A stretch of 64,000 nt of DNA from CAYJAD01 sp964370675 (GTDB lineage Bacteria; Desulfobacterota; Desulfovibrionia; Desulfovibrionales; Desulfovibrionaceae): NCBI GenBank assembly GCA_964370675.1, contig CAYJKC010000007.1, positions 4,886-68,885 of the forward strand, in the 5' to 3' direction. Shown here one piece after another: positions 33,852 through 42,409 of this stretch. The notes beneath the pieces are model-generated. The model worked only from the letters and a program-made list of their open reading frames with translations. It was not told the origin of the DNA and did no database searches. Position numbers and translations under genes: made by a program. Numbering within the stretch: position 1 is the first letter of the stretch; the number at the start of each line of letters is the position of its first letter.

Positions 33852-35234
33852 ATGCTTTCTGATCGTGAAATTACCAGTACATTAAATATGATGCGCCATG
33901 AGCATTTAGACATGCGTACAGTCACCTTAGGCATTAGCCTTTTTGACTGCCAAAGCCATGATATTTCAGTGTTTATATCTAATATTAAGAAAAAAATTGC
34001 ACACCATGCTAAGCATTTGGTGCAAATTTGTAATGAAGTTGGCGATAAATATGGCATTCCTGTAGTTAACAAGCGTATAAGTGTTAGCCCCATTGCCGTG
34101 GTAGGTGGTCCCTTTGATGCTTCATGCATGGTGAAAATTTGCCAAGCTTTAGACGAGGCAGCCAAAGAAGTTGGAGTTGACTTTTTAGGCGGCTATACAG
34201 CTCTGGTTGAAAAGGGATTTACCCGCGCAGATAGAGCCTTATTAGAATCTCTGCCCGAAGCTCTATCCAGTACAGATAGAGTTTGTTCTTCTATTAATGT
34301 AGCCTCTTCACGTTCAGGTATTAATATGGATGCTGTGGCACTTATGGGGCAACAAGTAGTAAATACTGCAAAGGCCACAGCAAGCCGTGATGGTATAGGT
34401 TGTGCTAAGTTAGTTATATTTGCTAATATTCCGCAGGATGTACCTTTCATGGCAGGGGCATATCTTGGTGTTGGAGAACCAGACGTAGTTATTAACGTAG
34501 GAGTTTCTGGACCAGGCGTAGTCAAAAAAGCCATTAATCGCGCCTTAAATGCTGCACGTACCTCTGGAGAGCCTTTTACCCTACTTGATGCCGCTGATGT
34601 TATTAAGCGCACAGCTTTTAAAGTTACGCGCGTTGGTGAAATCATTGGCAAGGAAGTGTCTCGCCGCTTGCAAGTTCCCTTTGGTGTGGCAGATTTATCC
34701 CTAGCACCTACCCCAGCGGTGGGTGACTCAGTAGGAGAAATTTTTGAAAGCTTAGGTCTATCTCATATTGGAGCTCCCGGCAGTACGGCTGTACTTGCTA
34801 TGCTTAATGATGCTGTAAAAAAAGGAGGAGCTTTTGCATCTTCTTCTGTGGGTGGTCTTTCCGGAGCCTTTATACCTGTATCAGAAGACGCAAGCATTGA
34901 AGCTGCCGCCAGTGCCGGACTTTTAACTTTAGAAAAGTTAGAGGCAATGACTTCAGTTTGTTCCGTAGGGCTTGATATGATAGCTATACCTGGAGATACA
35001 CCACACAGCACCATTGCTGGTATTATAGCAGATGAAATGGCCATTGGCATGATTAACAATAAAACCACTGCTGTGCGCCTTATTCCTGTACCTGACAAAG
35101 GGGTTGGAGATGTGGTGAACTTTGGTGGTCTTTTGGGAAAGGCTGGCATTATGCCTGTTCCAAAGGGGAATGCGGCTGCATTTATAGCGCTTGGAGGTCG
35201 CATTCCAGCGCCTATTCATAGCTTAAAAAATTAG
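33852..35234 (+). CDS. UPF0210 / DUF711 (PFL-like) family protein
   Basis: A 460-residue member of UPF0210, a conserved cytoplasmic family with a fold related to glycyl-radical/pyruvate formate-lyase-like proteins but without proven activity. Segments such as V-G-G-P-F-D, G-V-S-G-P-G-V-V and the C-terminal L-L-G-K-A-G-I-M-P-V are typical. The frame is open 12 bases further upstream with a TTG start, but 33852 has GAGG 6-7 bases before it. It forms a two-gene unit with the ACT protein. Function unknown. Confidence 0.88.
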   Translation: MLSDREITSTLNMMRHEHLDMRTVTLGISLFDCQSHDISVFISNIKKKIAHHAKHLVQICNEVGDKYGIPVVNKRISVSPIAVVGGPFDASCMVKICQALDEAAKEVGVDFLGGYTALVEKGFTRADRALLESLPEALSSTDRVCSSINVASSRSGINMDAVALMGQQVVNTAKATASRDGIGCAKLVIFANIPQDVPFMAGAYLGVGEPDVVINVGVSGPGVVKKAINRALNAARTSGEPFTLLDAADVIKRTAFKVTRVGEIIGKEVSRRLQVPFGVADLSLAPTPAVGDSVGEIFESLGLSHIGAPGSTAVLAMLNDAVKKGGAFASSSVGGLSGAFIPVSEDASIEAAASAGLLTLEKLEAMTSVCSVGLDMIAIPGDTPHSTIAGIIADEMAIGMINNKTTAVRLIPVPDKGVGDVVNFGGLLGKAGIMPVPKGNAAAFIALGGRIPAPIHSLKN

Positions 35235-35436
35235 CCCAATATGCTATAATGTGAGCTTAACTACTTACTTTAAACAAATTAATTTAAGTATTTCGCAGCT
35301 AAGATATAAGAATATCCTTATACAAGTTAGGCTTGTTTATGTTAATGATGTTAGTAAATTCCATGGTTTATTTTTAAAAAGCATAGTATATTTAATAACA
35401 TAAAATTTAATTTTAACCTTAACACGAGAAATAGCA

Positions 35437-36039
35437 ATGAAAGTTCTTGATTTACGCACATTACCCTGCCCACAACCTGTAATTAAATGTCGCCAAACAA
35501 TTACTGAAGACAATATTTCGCATTTGCAGGTATTAGTAGACAATGACGCAGCAGTAGAAAATGTAAGCCGTTATCTTGGTCAACAAGGTTTTCTAGTAAA
35601 AAGCGAAAAACAAGGTCACGATTTTTGCATTACTGCCCAAAAAGACCCAACAACCCAGCTTGAGAAAACAGAACCCAAACAATACCTTGCGCCAAAAGAT
35701 GCTGAGGATCAAAGCATAGCTGTTTTCATTACCACACAAAGTCTAGGTCGTGGAGATGATGAGCTTGGTCACAAACTTATGGCAACTTTTTTAAACACCC
35801 TGCCTGAACTTGGTAAAAGCCTCTGGCGCATTATCTTATTAAATGGAGCAGTAAAACTTGCTGCACAAGAAGGTGATGCCTTAAAAAGCCTACAAGCCAT
35901 TGAACAAACAGGCGTTAGCATCTTGGTGTGCGGCACTTGTCTTGCTCACTATAGCCTTGAAAAACAAGTAGGCGAAACATCAAACATGCTTGATATTGTC
36001 ACCAGCTTGCATATGGCAGACAAGGTCATTCGCCCATAA
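35437..36039 (+). CDS. yedF: YedF-type sulfurtransferase-like selenium metabolism protein
   Basis: A 200-residue two-domain protein. The N-terminal TusA/SirA-like domain (1-70) starts with L-D-L-R-T-L-P-C-P-Q-P-V, whose cysteine carries persulfide or selenide in relatives. The C-terminal DsrE-like domain (about 90-200) has a second cysteine motif V-C-G-T-C-L-A. The fusion is the family called YedF, often found near selenoprotein synthesis genes. No selenocysteine genes lie here, so the selenium link is from the family only. It stands alone, with gene-free DNA of 200 bases upstream. Confidence 0.87.
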   Translation: MKVLDLRTLPCPQPVIKCRQTITEDNISHLQVLVDNDAAVENVSRYLGQQGFLVKSEKQGHDFCITAQKDPTTQLEKTEPKQYLAPKDAEDQSIAVFITTQSLGRGDDELGHKLMATFLNTLPELGKSLWRIILLNGAVKLAAQEGDALKSLQAIEQTGVSILVCGTCLAHYSLEKQVGETSNMLDIVTSLHMADKVIRP

Positions 36040-36103
36040 AAAACTTTGTTACTATGCTTTTATCAAATACACAAAATTATGCAAACATGGTATATGATTT
36101 ACA

Positions 36104-36841
36104 TTAATCAAGAACACGTTCTTTAATAGTTGTAGTGTTAGGTGTTGTGCTTTCCGGAGGTGTAGTAACTGGTTTTAAACCAGGCACTACATCTTCCACG
36201 GGTGAGGATGTTTTTACCAAACTATCTCGCATATAAAGACGCCCTACAACACCTAAATCATCATACACTGCCACAACGTTACCACGCAACATACCAGTTG
36301 CAGGAGGATTTGAGATAACCACATAATAAATTCGAGGAATAGCCCCACGTGTTCGCAATAACTTACCAGCCACAATCCAGTCGTCCAGCCCATCACCATT
36401 CCAATCTGTTATGGCAACCATATCCACATCCACTCGGCGCTCAATCCTAGCATTTATGGTGCGCTTTTTTGTAGTGGGGGTATTGATGCTTACAATGCTA
36501 AAACCAGCTTTGCGCATTTGCGCACTGTTATTTTTGGAATCATTGCGCACAATTTGTGCAAAAGAAAGATGACGATTATTACTAACTTCATCGCCAAAAA
36601 CAAAATCTGAAGCAAGACGCTCATAAAGTGCATGTCCATAATCATTAGTAAAATTCGGTAACATAGTTGGATAATAATTACGAGAACTATCTAAAATATC
36701 GCGAGCAATCATCTCGTTTGGCAAACGATCTGCCATAAGCTTAAATTGATGAGCTTGTATGACATCCACTTGCCTGCCTGTGCATCCTGCCAAACACGCA
36801 CAAAAACAAAGCAACAACCATGTATGACGAATAAAATACAT
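36104..36841 (-). CDS. Predicted lipoprotein of unknown function
   Basis: A 245-residue protein with a lipoprotein signal peptide; the lipobox L-A-G-C lies near residue 20. I do not recognise a family. Visible features are a calcium-loop-like D-W-N-G-D-G-L-D-D-W near residue 150 (as in dockerin or FG-GAP repeats) and a Thr/Pro-rich tail. It likely faces the periplasm. It stands alone: yedF converges on it, and the kor operon terminator lies upstream. Confidence 0.65.
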   Translation of the reverse strand: MYFIRHTWLLLCFCACLAGCTGRQVDVIQAHQFKLMADRLPNEMIARDILDSSRNYYPTMLPNFTNDYGHALYERLASDFVFGDEVSNNRHLSFAQIVRNDSKNNSAQMRKAGFSIVSINTPTTKKRTINARIERRVDVDMVAITDWNGDGLDDWIVAGKLLRTRGAIPRIYYVVISNPPATGMLRGNVVAVYDDLGVVGRLYMRDSLVKTSSPVEDVVPGLKPVTTPPESTTPNTTTIKERVLD

Positions 36842-36992
36842 AAATATCCACGCGCTTAAGGTTCAAAGGAATATAAGAAAAAGAAACATATTAATATGAC
36901 TTGGTCAAGGGCTTTGTATTAAATTTGTTTTTTAAGTGTTTTAGTCACGGCTTGTAATTTACAAGGTGATATTATCACTTTATGGAATTTAT

Positions 36993-37036
36993 AATACAAA
37001 AAAAAAGCCGCAAAGATAAAATATCTTCACGGCTTT
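36993..37036 (-). terminator. Rho-independent terminator of the korDABC operon
   Basis: Arms with AAAGCCG and CGGCTTT (about 37004-37010 and 37030-37036) extend inward with an AAGATA/TATCTT stem. On the minus strand the hairpin is followed by about ten T residues. It lies 15 bases after the last kor gene. Confidence 0.88.
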
Positions 37037-37050
37037 AATCATGCATCTTT

Positions 37051-37593
37051 TTAATTATAACTATATCCAGCCTCAAGAGCCTTAGCATTGGCCGGAATTA
37101 ATTTAGCATAGTGACTAGAAACCGTACGATGTAAAGCCTCTTGCACCACTTCTAAGGGTAAAGCGCTAGTAGCTTTAATCCAAGCCCCAAGTGCTACCAT
37201 ATTTGCCATCTTAACCGAACCAAGTTCATGAGCAATGTCATTTACTGGAATACATACACTTTTCTTGTTGGTATCCAAGGCTGTATTCACATCTATGAGT
37301 GAGCTATTAACAATTTGCACCCCATCTTGAGCAAGGCGTGGTTGAAATTTATCCAGTGAGGGTAAATTCAAAATTATAGTAGATTTTGGCTCGCGCACCA
37401 AGGGTGAACCCACAGGATATTCATCCAAAACCACGGTGCAATTGGCGGTACCTCCGCGCATCTCTGCTCCGTATACAGGAATAAAAGTCACATTTAAACC
37501 ATACTCCATGCCGGCTTGCGCAAGTAAATTGCCAATAAGCATAACACCTTGCCCACCAAATCCTGCCATAATAACATCATGATATTTAGACAT
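37051..37593 (-). CDS. korC: 2-oxoacid:ferredoxin oxidoreductase, gamma subunit
   Basis: About 180 residues, the catalytic gamma subunit of a four-subunit 2-oxoacid oxidoreductase. The N-terminus A-G-F-G-G-Q-G-V-M and the later G-A-E-M-R-G-G-T-A-N-C are family signatures. The start at 37593 is preferred over 37611 because GAGG sits 8 bases before it; the gene then overlaps korB by 8 bases. Last gene of the operon. Confidence 0.9.
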   Translation of the reverse strand: MSKYHDVIMAGFGGQGVMLIGNLLAQAGMEYGLNVTFIPVYGAEMRGGTANCTVVLDEYPVGSPLVREPKSTIILNLPSLDKFQPRLAQDGVQIVNSSLIDVNTALDTNKKSVCIPVNDIAHELGSVKMANMVALGAWIKATSALPLEVVQEALHRTVSSHYAKLIPANAKALEAGYSYN

Positions 37594-38371
37594 TGTTACC
37601 ACCTCTTGCATCCTTAAACACGCCTAAGGGGAATACAGGAATCATCTCTGAGGCAATACGTTCATTAGCAGCAACTGCATCCATACGCCAATTGGTAGGG
37701 CAGCCACATAAAAGCTCTACAAAGCTATATCCTAGTTCGGCTTTTTGTATTTCAAAGGCTATGCGTATGGCTTTTTTGGCAGCGCGAATATTTTTTACAG
37801 AGTTAAGGGCGCAACGCTCAGCATAAACTACGCCATCTAGTTGAGCCATAATTTCTGTCATATGTATGGGACCACCTTCTGTTTTCATATTACGTCCGGC
37901 TGGGCTGGTGGTTGTTTTTTGACCTAATAATGTGGTTGGTGCAAGCTGACCGCCGGTCATGCCATATACAGTATTATTTACAAAAAAAGCTGATAAACGT
38001 TCTCCACGATTAGCAGAATGAATAGCCTCGGCTATACCAATGGAACCCATATCACCATCACCTTGATAGGCAAAAACAATACGATCAGGGCGCGCACGCT
38101 TAACACCAGTAGCCACAGCAGATGCACGACCATGCGGAGCTTCAATACAATCTAATTCCATATAGTTATAAATAAAAGCTGAACACCCCACCGATGGCAC
38201 AAGAATAGTTTGGCCAGCCAAATCCATCTCATGTAAAACTTCAGTTATAAGCCTATGCGCAATACCATGATGACAACCGGGGCAATAATGGGTTTGCACA
38301 TCAGATTGCACTGGGTTTGTATCAAAAACAAGCTCTTCGTCTATATTGGGTATAAGAGGATTTTTTGTCAT
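37586..38371 (-). CDS. korB: 2-oxoacid:ferredoxin oxidoreductase, beta (thiamine-diphosphate) subunit
   Basis: About 261 residues, binding thiamine diphosphate: C-P-G-C-H-H-G near the start, then the G-D-G-D-M-G-S-I-G motif with N-N-T-V-Y-G-M-T-G-G for the cofactor's diphosphate and magnesium. Its ATG overlaps the korA stop by one base (TAATG). The subunit carries out decarboxylation of the 2-oxoacid; whether the acid is 2-oxoglutarate or a branched-chain keto acid cannot be told from sequence alone. Confidence 0.9.
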   Translation of the reverse strand: MTKNPLIPNIDEELVFDTNPVQSDVQTHYCPGCHHGIAHRLITEVLHEMDLAGQTILVPSVGCSAFIYNYMELDCIEAPHGRASAVATGVKRARPDRIVFAYQGDGDMGSIGIAEAIHSANRGERLSAFFVNNTVYGMTGGQLAPTTLLGQKTTTSPAGRNMKTEGGPIHMTEIMAQLDGVVYAERCALNSVKNIRAAKKAIRIAFEIQKAELGYSFVELLCGCPTNWRMDAVAANERIASEMIPVFPLGVFKDARGGNNV

Positions 38372-39474
38372 TATTTTGCTCCCAAACATTCTTTAATGGG
38401 TTCTAGAAGTGTATCTGCACCAATAAATAAACCTGGCATTACACCGTACCAATCTACTTTTGCTTGTGTACTGCTTAAAGCTAGGCGAACATCTTCAACC
38501 ATTTGTCCGAGATTTTGCTCAATAACTAAGAACTTTTTGCCTTTAGCTGCTAAAGATTGTAAATCAGCTTGAGGGAATGGATAAAGTGTAACGGGGCGTA
38601 CTAAGCCAAGCTTATGCCCTTGTTCACGTAAAGTGCGCACAGCACTTTGGGCTATACGCCCAATGGAGCCAAAGGCTACAATGATAAGCTCTGCATCATC
38701 ACAATCAGTACAAATGGCGCGCGCTTCTGCCTGCATGGCAAGATATTTTTCTTGCAAAAGCTTATTACGTGCTGCCAATGCACCTTCTGCCAAGTAAACT
38801 GATTTAAGCAAACGAACTTTCTTATCATCTCTACTAGCATAGCCCTCCACCCGCCACGGAGCAGATAAAGCTTTAAACCCTTCAACGCCTATGGCATCTT
38901 CAGGAATTTTACGCAAAACAGGTTCTTTAATTTGCCCCACAATGGCATCACCTAAAACCATAACTGGATTAAGGTATTGAAAGGCAATTCTAAATGCATC
39001 AAACATCATGTCATAGCATTCTTGAGCTGTGGCTGGGGCTAAAACGCAGCACCTATAATCGCCATGTCCGCCACCTTTAACAGCTTGAAAATAGTCTCCT
39101 TGCGATGGGCCTATATCACCAAGCCCAGGTCCGCCACGCGACATATTAACAATGACACCAGGGATATGACTACCTGCCATATAGGAAATACCCTCTTGCA
39201 TGAGAGAAATGCCACAACTGGAAGAAGAAGTCATGGCAGCAGTGCCACAAGAGCCTGCCCCAAGCACCATATTTATCGAGCCAATTTCACTTTCGGCTTG
39301 TACAAAGCTTCCACCACACTCTGGTAAAAGCTTAGAAAGTGTTTCCGGAACTTCATTTTGAGGGGTAATGGGATAACCAAAATAACAGCGACAACCTGCA
39401 TCTATGGCTCCAAATGAAATAGCTTCATTACCTTTAATTAGTATACGTTCGTCTTTAATTTTTTGGGTGCTCAT
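38371..39474 (-). CDS. korA: 2-oxoacid:ferredoxin oxidoreductase, alpha subunit
   Basis: A 367-residue alpha subunit, with the pyruvate-ferredoxin oxidoreductase N-terminal fold. The G-Y-P-I-T-P-Q-N-E-V motif, Q-A-E-S-E-I-G-S-I and the G-G-P-G-L-G-D-I-G-P-S-Q-G-D segment are typical of KorA/VorB proteins. It overlaps korD by one base and korB by one base, so the complex is made in a translationally coupled series. In anaerobes such enzymes feed reduced ferredoxin or supply biosynthetic carbon skeletons. VorB (branched-chain) is the main alternative name. Confidence 0.88.
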   Translation of the reverse strand: MSTQKIKDERILIKGNEAISFGAIDAGCRCYFGYPITPQNEVPETLSKLLPECGGSFVQAESEIGSINMVLGAGSCGTAAMTSSSSCGISLMQEGISYMAGSHIPGVIVNMSRGGPGLGDIGPSQGDYFQAVKGGGHGDYRCCVLAPATAQECYDMMFDAFRIAFQYLNPVMVLGDAIVGQIKEPVLRKIPEDAIGVEGFKALSAPWRVEGYASRDDKKVRLLKSVYLAEGALAARNKLLQEKYLAMQAEARAICTDCDDAELIIVAFGSIGRIAQSAVRTLREQGHKLGLVRPVTLYPFPQADLQSLAAKGKKFLVIEQNLGQMVEDVRLALSSTQAKVDWYGVMPGLFIGADTLLEPIKECLGAK

Positions 39475-39707
39475 TATGCACCTTCCTTTTGCTTACGAGT
39501 TTTAAACACACGAATGGCCACATCAGGGCAAATCAAGCCACATGATGCACAGCCAATGCATTGTTCAGCATTTTCTTCTTTTACTTCTACAACCTGATAT
39601 CCTTGACGATTAAAGCGGTCTGCCTTTGTGATAATACCTTTTGGGCACACCGTGGTACAGAGTAAACACCCCTTACATCGTTCTTCCAAAAAGACTACTC
39701 GTGACAT
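39474..39707 (-). CDS. korD: 2-oxoacid:ferredoxin oxidoreductase, delta (ferredoxin) subunit
   Basis: A 77-residue two-cluster ferredoxin. Two four-cysteine motifs are visible, C-K-G-C-L-L-C-T-T-V-C-P and C-I-G-C-A-S-C-G-L-I-C-P, each binding a 4Fe-4S cluster to carry electrons from the catalytic subunits to free ferredoxin. It is the first gene of the korDABC operon and carries AAGGAG shortly before its start. Confidence 0.92.
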   Translation of the reverse strand: MSRVVFLEERCKGCLLCTTVCPKGIITKADRFNRQGYQVVEVKEENAEQCIGCASCGLICPDVAIRVFKTRKQKEGA

Positions 39708-39754
39708 ATATTCTCCTTAAATAATGAGTATAGTATATACAAAACACTACAACA

Positions 39755-40864
39755 TTAATAAATTAGCATGGCATCACCATAGGAAAAAAAGCGATAGTTT
39801 TGCTCCATGGCAGTGGCATATGCTTGCAAAACGCGCTCACGCCCTGCAAAGCCTGATATCATCATAATAAGTGAAGATTCAGGTAAGTGAAAGTTGGTGA
39901 TAATACCATCAACCACCCTAAATTTGCGTCCAGGGTATAGAAAAATATCAGTCCAGCCTGCAAAAGGTTGAACCTTACCGCATAATTCTGCCACACCTTC
40001 AATGGCGCGTACAGAGGTTGTTCCCACTGCAATAATGGGTCGACCTTGTGTCTTGGCTTCAGTTATGGCATTGGCTGTTTTTTCTGACAACTCAATATAT
40101 TCTCTGTGCATACGATGACTGCGAATATCATCACTACGCACAGGGCTAAAAGTTCCGTACCCAACATAAAGGGTGATTTCTGCCCATTCACAACCATGAC
40201 TTGCAAGATCATCATAAATACTTTCTGTAAAATGTAGACCAGCAGTAGGTGCAGCCACAGAGCCTACTTTATCAGAACGCGCAAATATAGTTTGATATCG
40301 GCTTTTATCTTCGTCCTCGTCGCTACGCTTAATGTATGGTGGTAAGGGTAAATGCCCTGTGGCAGCAAAGGCTTTGGCTAAATCCCCATGCCATGAAAGT
40401 ACAACTTTTCTTTGACCAAATGGACCTGATTCAAGCACTTTAACGCTAATACCAGCTCCAAAATTAAATTCATCACCATCTTGTACCCGAGCACCAGTAC
40501 GCACTAAACCACTAGCCTCTGCCTCAAACCAGCCAGGTCTATCTGCCAAGGGCACGGCAGCTGCTGTAACTAAGGGTAATGGGCTTAAAAGCAAAAATTC
40601 AACCTTACCACCTGTAGGGCGCGTTCCTAAAAGTCTTGCTTGCAACACCTGTGAATTATTTACAATTAATAAGCAGTCCTCAGGTAAATATTGGCGGATA
40701 TCAGAAAATTTTGTATGCACAAGTTCTTGATGAGGTTTGGCTTTTTTGTTCATGACCATAAGTCTTGAATGACCACGTTGCTCAGGCGGGTATTGCGCTA
40801 TAAATTGTTCTGGTAAATCAAAATTATAAGAAGTTCGCTCAAAATCTTTTTCATCAATAAACAT
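39755..40864 (-). CDS. queA: S-adenosylmethionine:tRNA ribosyltransferase-isomerase
   Basis: A 369-residue enzyme that transfers the ribosyl group of AdoMet to preQ1 in tRNA, making epoxyqueuosine. Family segments include Y-P-P-E-Q-R-G-H-S-R-L-M-V, the G-S-V-A-A-P-T-A-G-L-H-F-T core and the C-terminal T-N-F-H-L-P-E-S-S-L. The start at 40864 has GAGG 8 bases upstream; 17 codons further up are open but unlike the family. It lies 47 bases upstream of no other gene on its strand except korD beyond a spacer. Confidence 0.94.
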   Translation of the reverse strand: MFIDEKDFERTSYNFDLPEQFIAQYPPEQRGHSRLMVMNKKAKPHQELVHTKFSDIRQYLPEDCLLIVNNSQVLQARLLGTRPTGGKVEFLLLSPLPLVTAAAVPLADRPGWFEAEASGLVRTGARVQDGDEFNFGAGISVKVLESGPFGQRKVVLSWHGDLAKAFAATGHLPLPPYIKRSDEDEDKSRYQTIFARSDKVGSVAAPTAGLHFTESIYDDLASHGCEWAEITLYVGYGTFSPVRSDDIRSHRMHREYIELSEKTANAITEAKTQGRPIIAVGTTSVRAIEGVAELCGKVQPFAGWTDIFLYPGRKFRVVDGIITNFHLPESSLIMMISGFAGRERVLQAYATAMEQNYRFFSYGDAMLIY

Positions 40865-40982
40865 TATTATTTCCTCATACATCAATACTGAAGCAGTGCT
40901 TAGCATAAAAAACATACCTTGTCAGCACATACCTTTTTGAGGTATTCAATAGGACAGGTGATTTAGATTTGTAATTTTTTGT

Positions 40983-41085
40983 GTGTGCAAAGCAACTTTG
41001 GTAAAGTTTTTTAAGCGTTGCAGCACCTACGCTTCGCTCCACCGCAGCAAATTGCTTAAAAAACCTTCCCTATTGCTTTGCATAC
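40983..41085. repeat. Imperfect palindromic repeat, copy 2
   Basis: About 103 bases in the queA/coaBC spacer. The left arm (40983-41016) and the right arm (41054-41085) match as inverted repeats over about 30 bases: GTGTGCAAAGCAA faces TTGCTTTGCATAC, and GTTTTTTAAGC faces GCTTAAAAAAC. The core (41000-41070) resembles copy 1 at 327-399. The outer arms have a different sequence from copy 1 but still pair with each other. It lies between the divergent genes queA and coaBC, so it is not a terminator for either. No coding potential. Confidence 0.65.
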
Positions 41086-41158
41086 GCATAAGGAACAAAA
41101 TTTTTGGGGTTAGAGTTGTAAATCGGAATCACGTGTTCAATAGGAACGGAGAAAAAAC

Positions 41159-42409
41159 ATGTTAGATTATTCCCCACCCCACTCTTTCGATGAACATAGT
41201 CATCTAAAAAGCACTCATATACACCTTGGAGTTTGTGGTTCCATCGCAGCTTTTAGAGCTTTGGACTTACTACGCTGGTGGAAATCTAATCATATGCATG
41301 TGAGCGTAACTTTGAGTGAGTCTGCACAAAAGTTTGTTACTCCACTAAGCTTTGAGGCTTTGGGTGCTAGCACCGTGCATACCAATATGTGGGATGAGCA
41401 TAATATTTTTGCTCATCTTGAGCCTGGGCAAATATGCAAAGTCATGGTCATAGCTCCGGCAACAGCCTCCACCATTGCTCAGCTTGCTAGTGGCAATGCC
41501 CATACCTTACTCTCATGCCAAGCCTTGGCTTTTGATGGACCACTTATAATTGCACCTGCCATGAATCCGCGCATGTGGAATAATGCTGCTACCCAAGAAA
41601 ATATTGCTAAACTGCGCTCAAGAAATGTAAATATTGTTACGCCAGATTATGGTGGAACAGCTTGTGGCGATGAAGGACAAGGTCGTCTTGCCGATTTGCG
41701 ACATATTTGGATGGAATCCTTAAAAGCTGCTACCCCTCAAGATATGCAAGGTCTTAAACTCATGCTGACCCTTGGGCCTACGCGCGAGCAATGGGATGCT
41801 GTGCGCTATTGGTCAAACCCATCTACTGGGAGCATGGGTGCTGCTTTAGCTGTGTCTGCTTGGTTACGTGGAGCAGAAGTTCATGCCATTTGTGGTCCCA
41901 TATCTAAGCAAAATTGTTATCTACCACCTAGCATTCAGCAGTACGACGTGGTTAATGCCAAGGAAATGTATACGGCTGCCAAAGACATTTGGCCTCAAAT
42001 GCAAGCAGGAATTTTTACAGCTGCTGTGGCTGACTTTTCGCCTCAAAACACCCAAACTTCACTGACCGAGAAATTCAAAAAGCATCATAGTAGTAATGGG
42101 TTAAGTATTAATTTTACACCAAACGTTGATATTTTGCGTTCTCTTTGTAAAGAAAAGCAAGCTTCACAAAAAGTTATGGGTTTTGCAGCAGAAACTACCA
42201 CAGACATGTTGAGTGCTGTGCGCAAAAAATTAAATGATAAGGGAGCAGATATATTAGTGGGGAATAATATAAATCAAGCCCATGCAGGATTTGCTTCTGC
42301 GACCAATGAGGTTATAGTGGTTGATAGATTTGGACGCGAAGAAGCATGGCCAACCTTACCTAAAATGACCGTAGCTTGGAGATTATGTTCATGGCTTTTG
42401 AGCATTTAA
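41159..42409 (+). CDS. coaBC: Phosphopantothenoylcysteine decarboxylase / phosphopantothenate-cysteine ligase
   Basis: A 416-residue bifunctional enzyme for two steps of coenzyme A synthesis. The flavin-dependent CoaC half (about 20-190) shows G-V-C-G-S-I-A-A, the P-A-M-N-P-R-M substrate clamp and A-C-G-D-E-G-Q-G-R-L. The CoaB half (about 195-416) shows L-G-P-T-R-E-x-W-D-A-V-R and S-N-P-S-T-G-S-M-G, then G-F-A-A-E-T and the K-G-A-D-I-L-V-G-N-N motif. A 20-residue N-terminal extension precedes the usual start. GGAG lies 7 bases before the ATG. Confidence 0.94.
   Translation: MLDYSPPHSFDEHSHLKSTHIHLGVCGSIAAFRALDLLRWWKSNHMHVSVTLSESAQKFVTPLSFEALGASTVHTNMWDEHNIFAHLEPGQICKVMVIAPATASTIAQLASGNAHTLLSCQALAFDGPLIIAPAMNPRMWNNAATQENIAKLRSRNVNIVTPDYGGTACGDEGQGRLADLRHIWMESLKAATPQDMQGLKLMLTLGPTREQWDAVRYWSNPSTGSMGAALAVSAWLRGAEVHAICGPISKQNCYLPPSIQQYDVVNAKEMYTAAKDIWPQMQAGIFTAAVADFSPQNTQTSLTEKFKKHHSSNGLSINFTPNVDILRSLCKEKQASQKVMGFAAETTTDMLSAVRKKLNDKGADILVGNNINQAHAGFASATNEVIVVDRFGREEAWPTLPKMTVAWRLCSWLLSI

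Noticed and set aside
33674..34165. 163-codon minus-strand frame across the ACT and UPF0210 genes
   Set aside because: Both plus-strand genes are supported by motifs and ribosome binding sites; this is a shadow frame.
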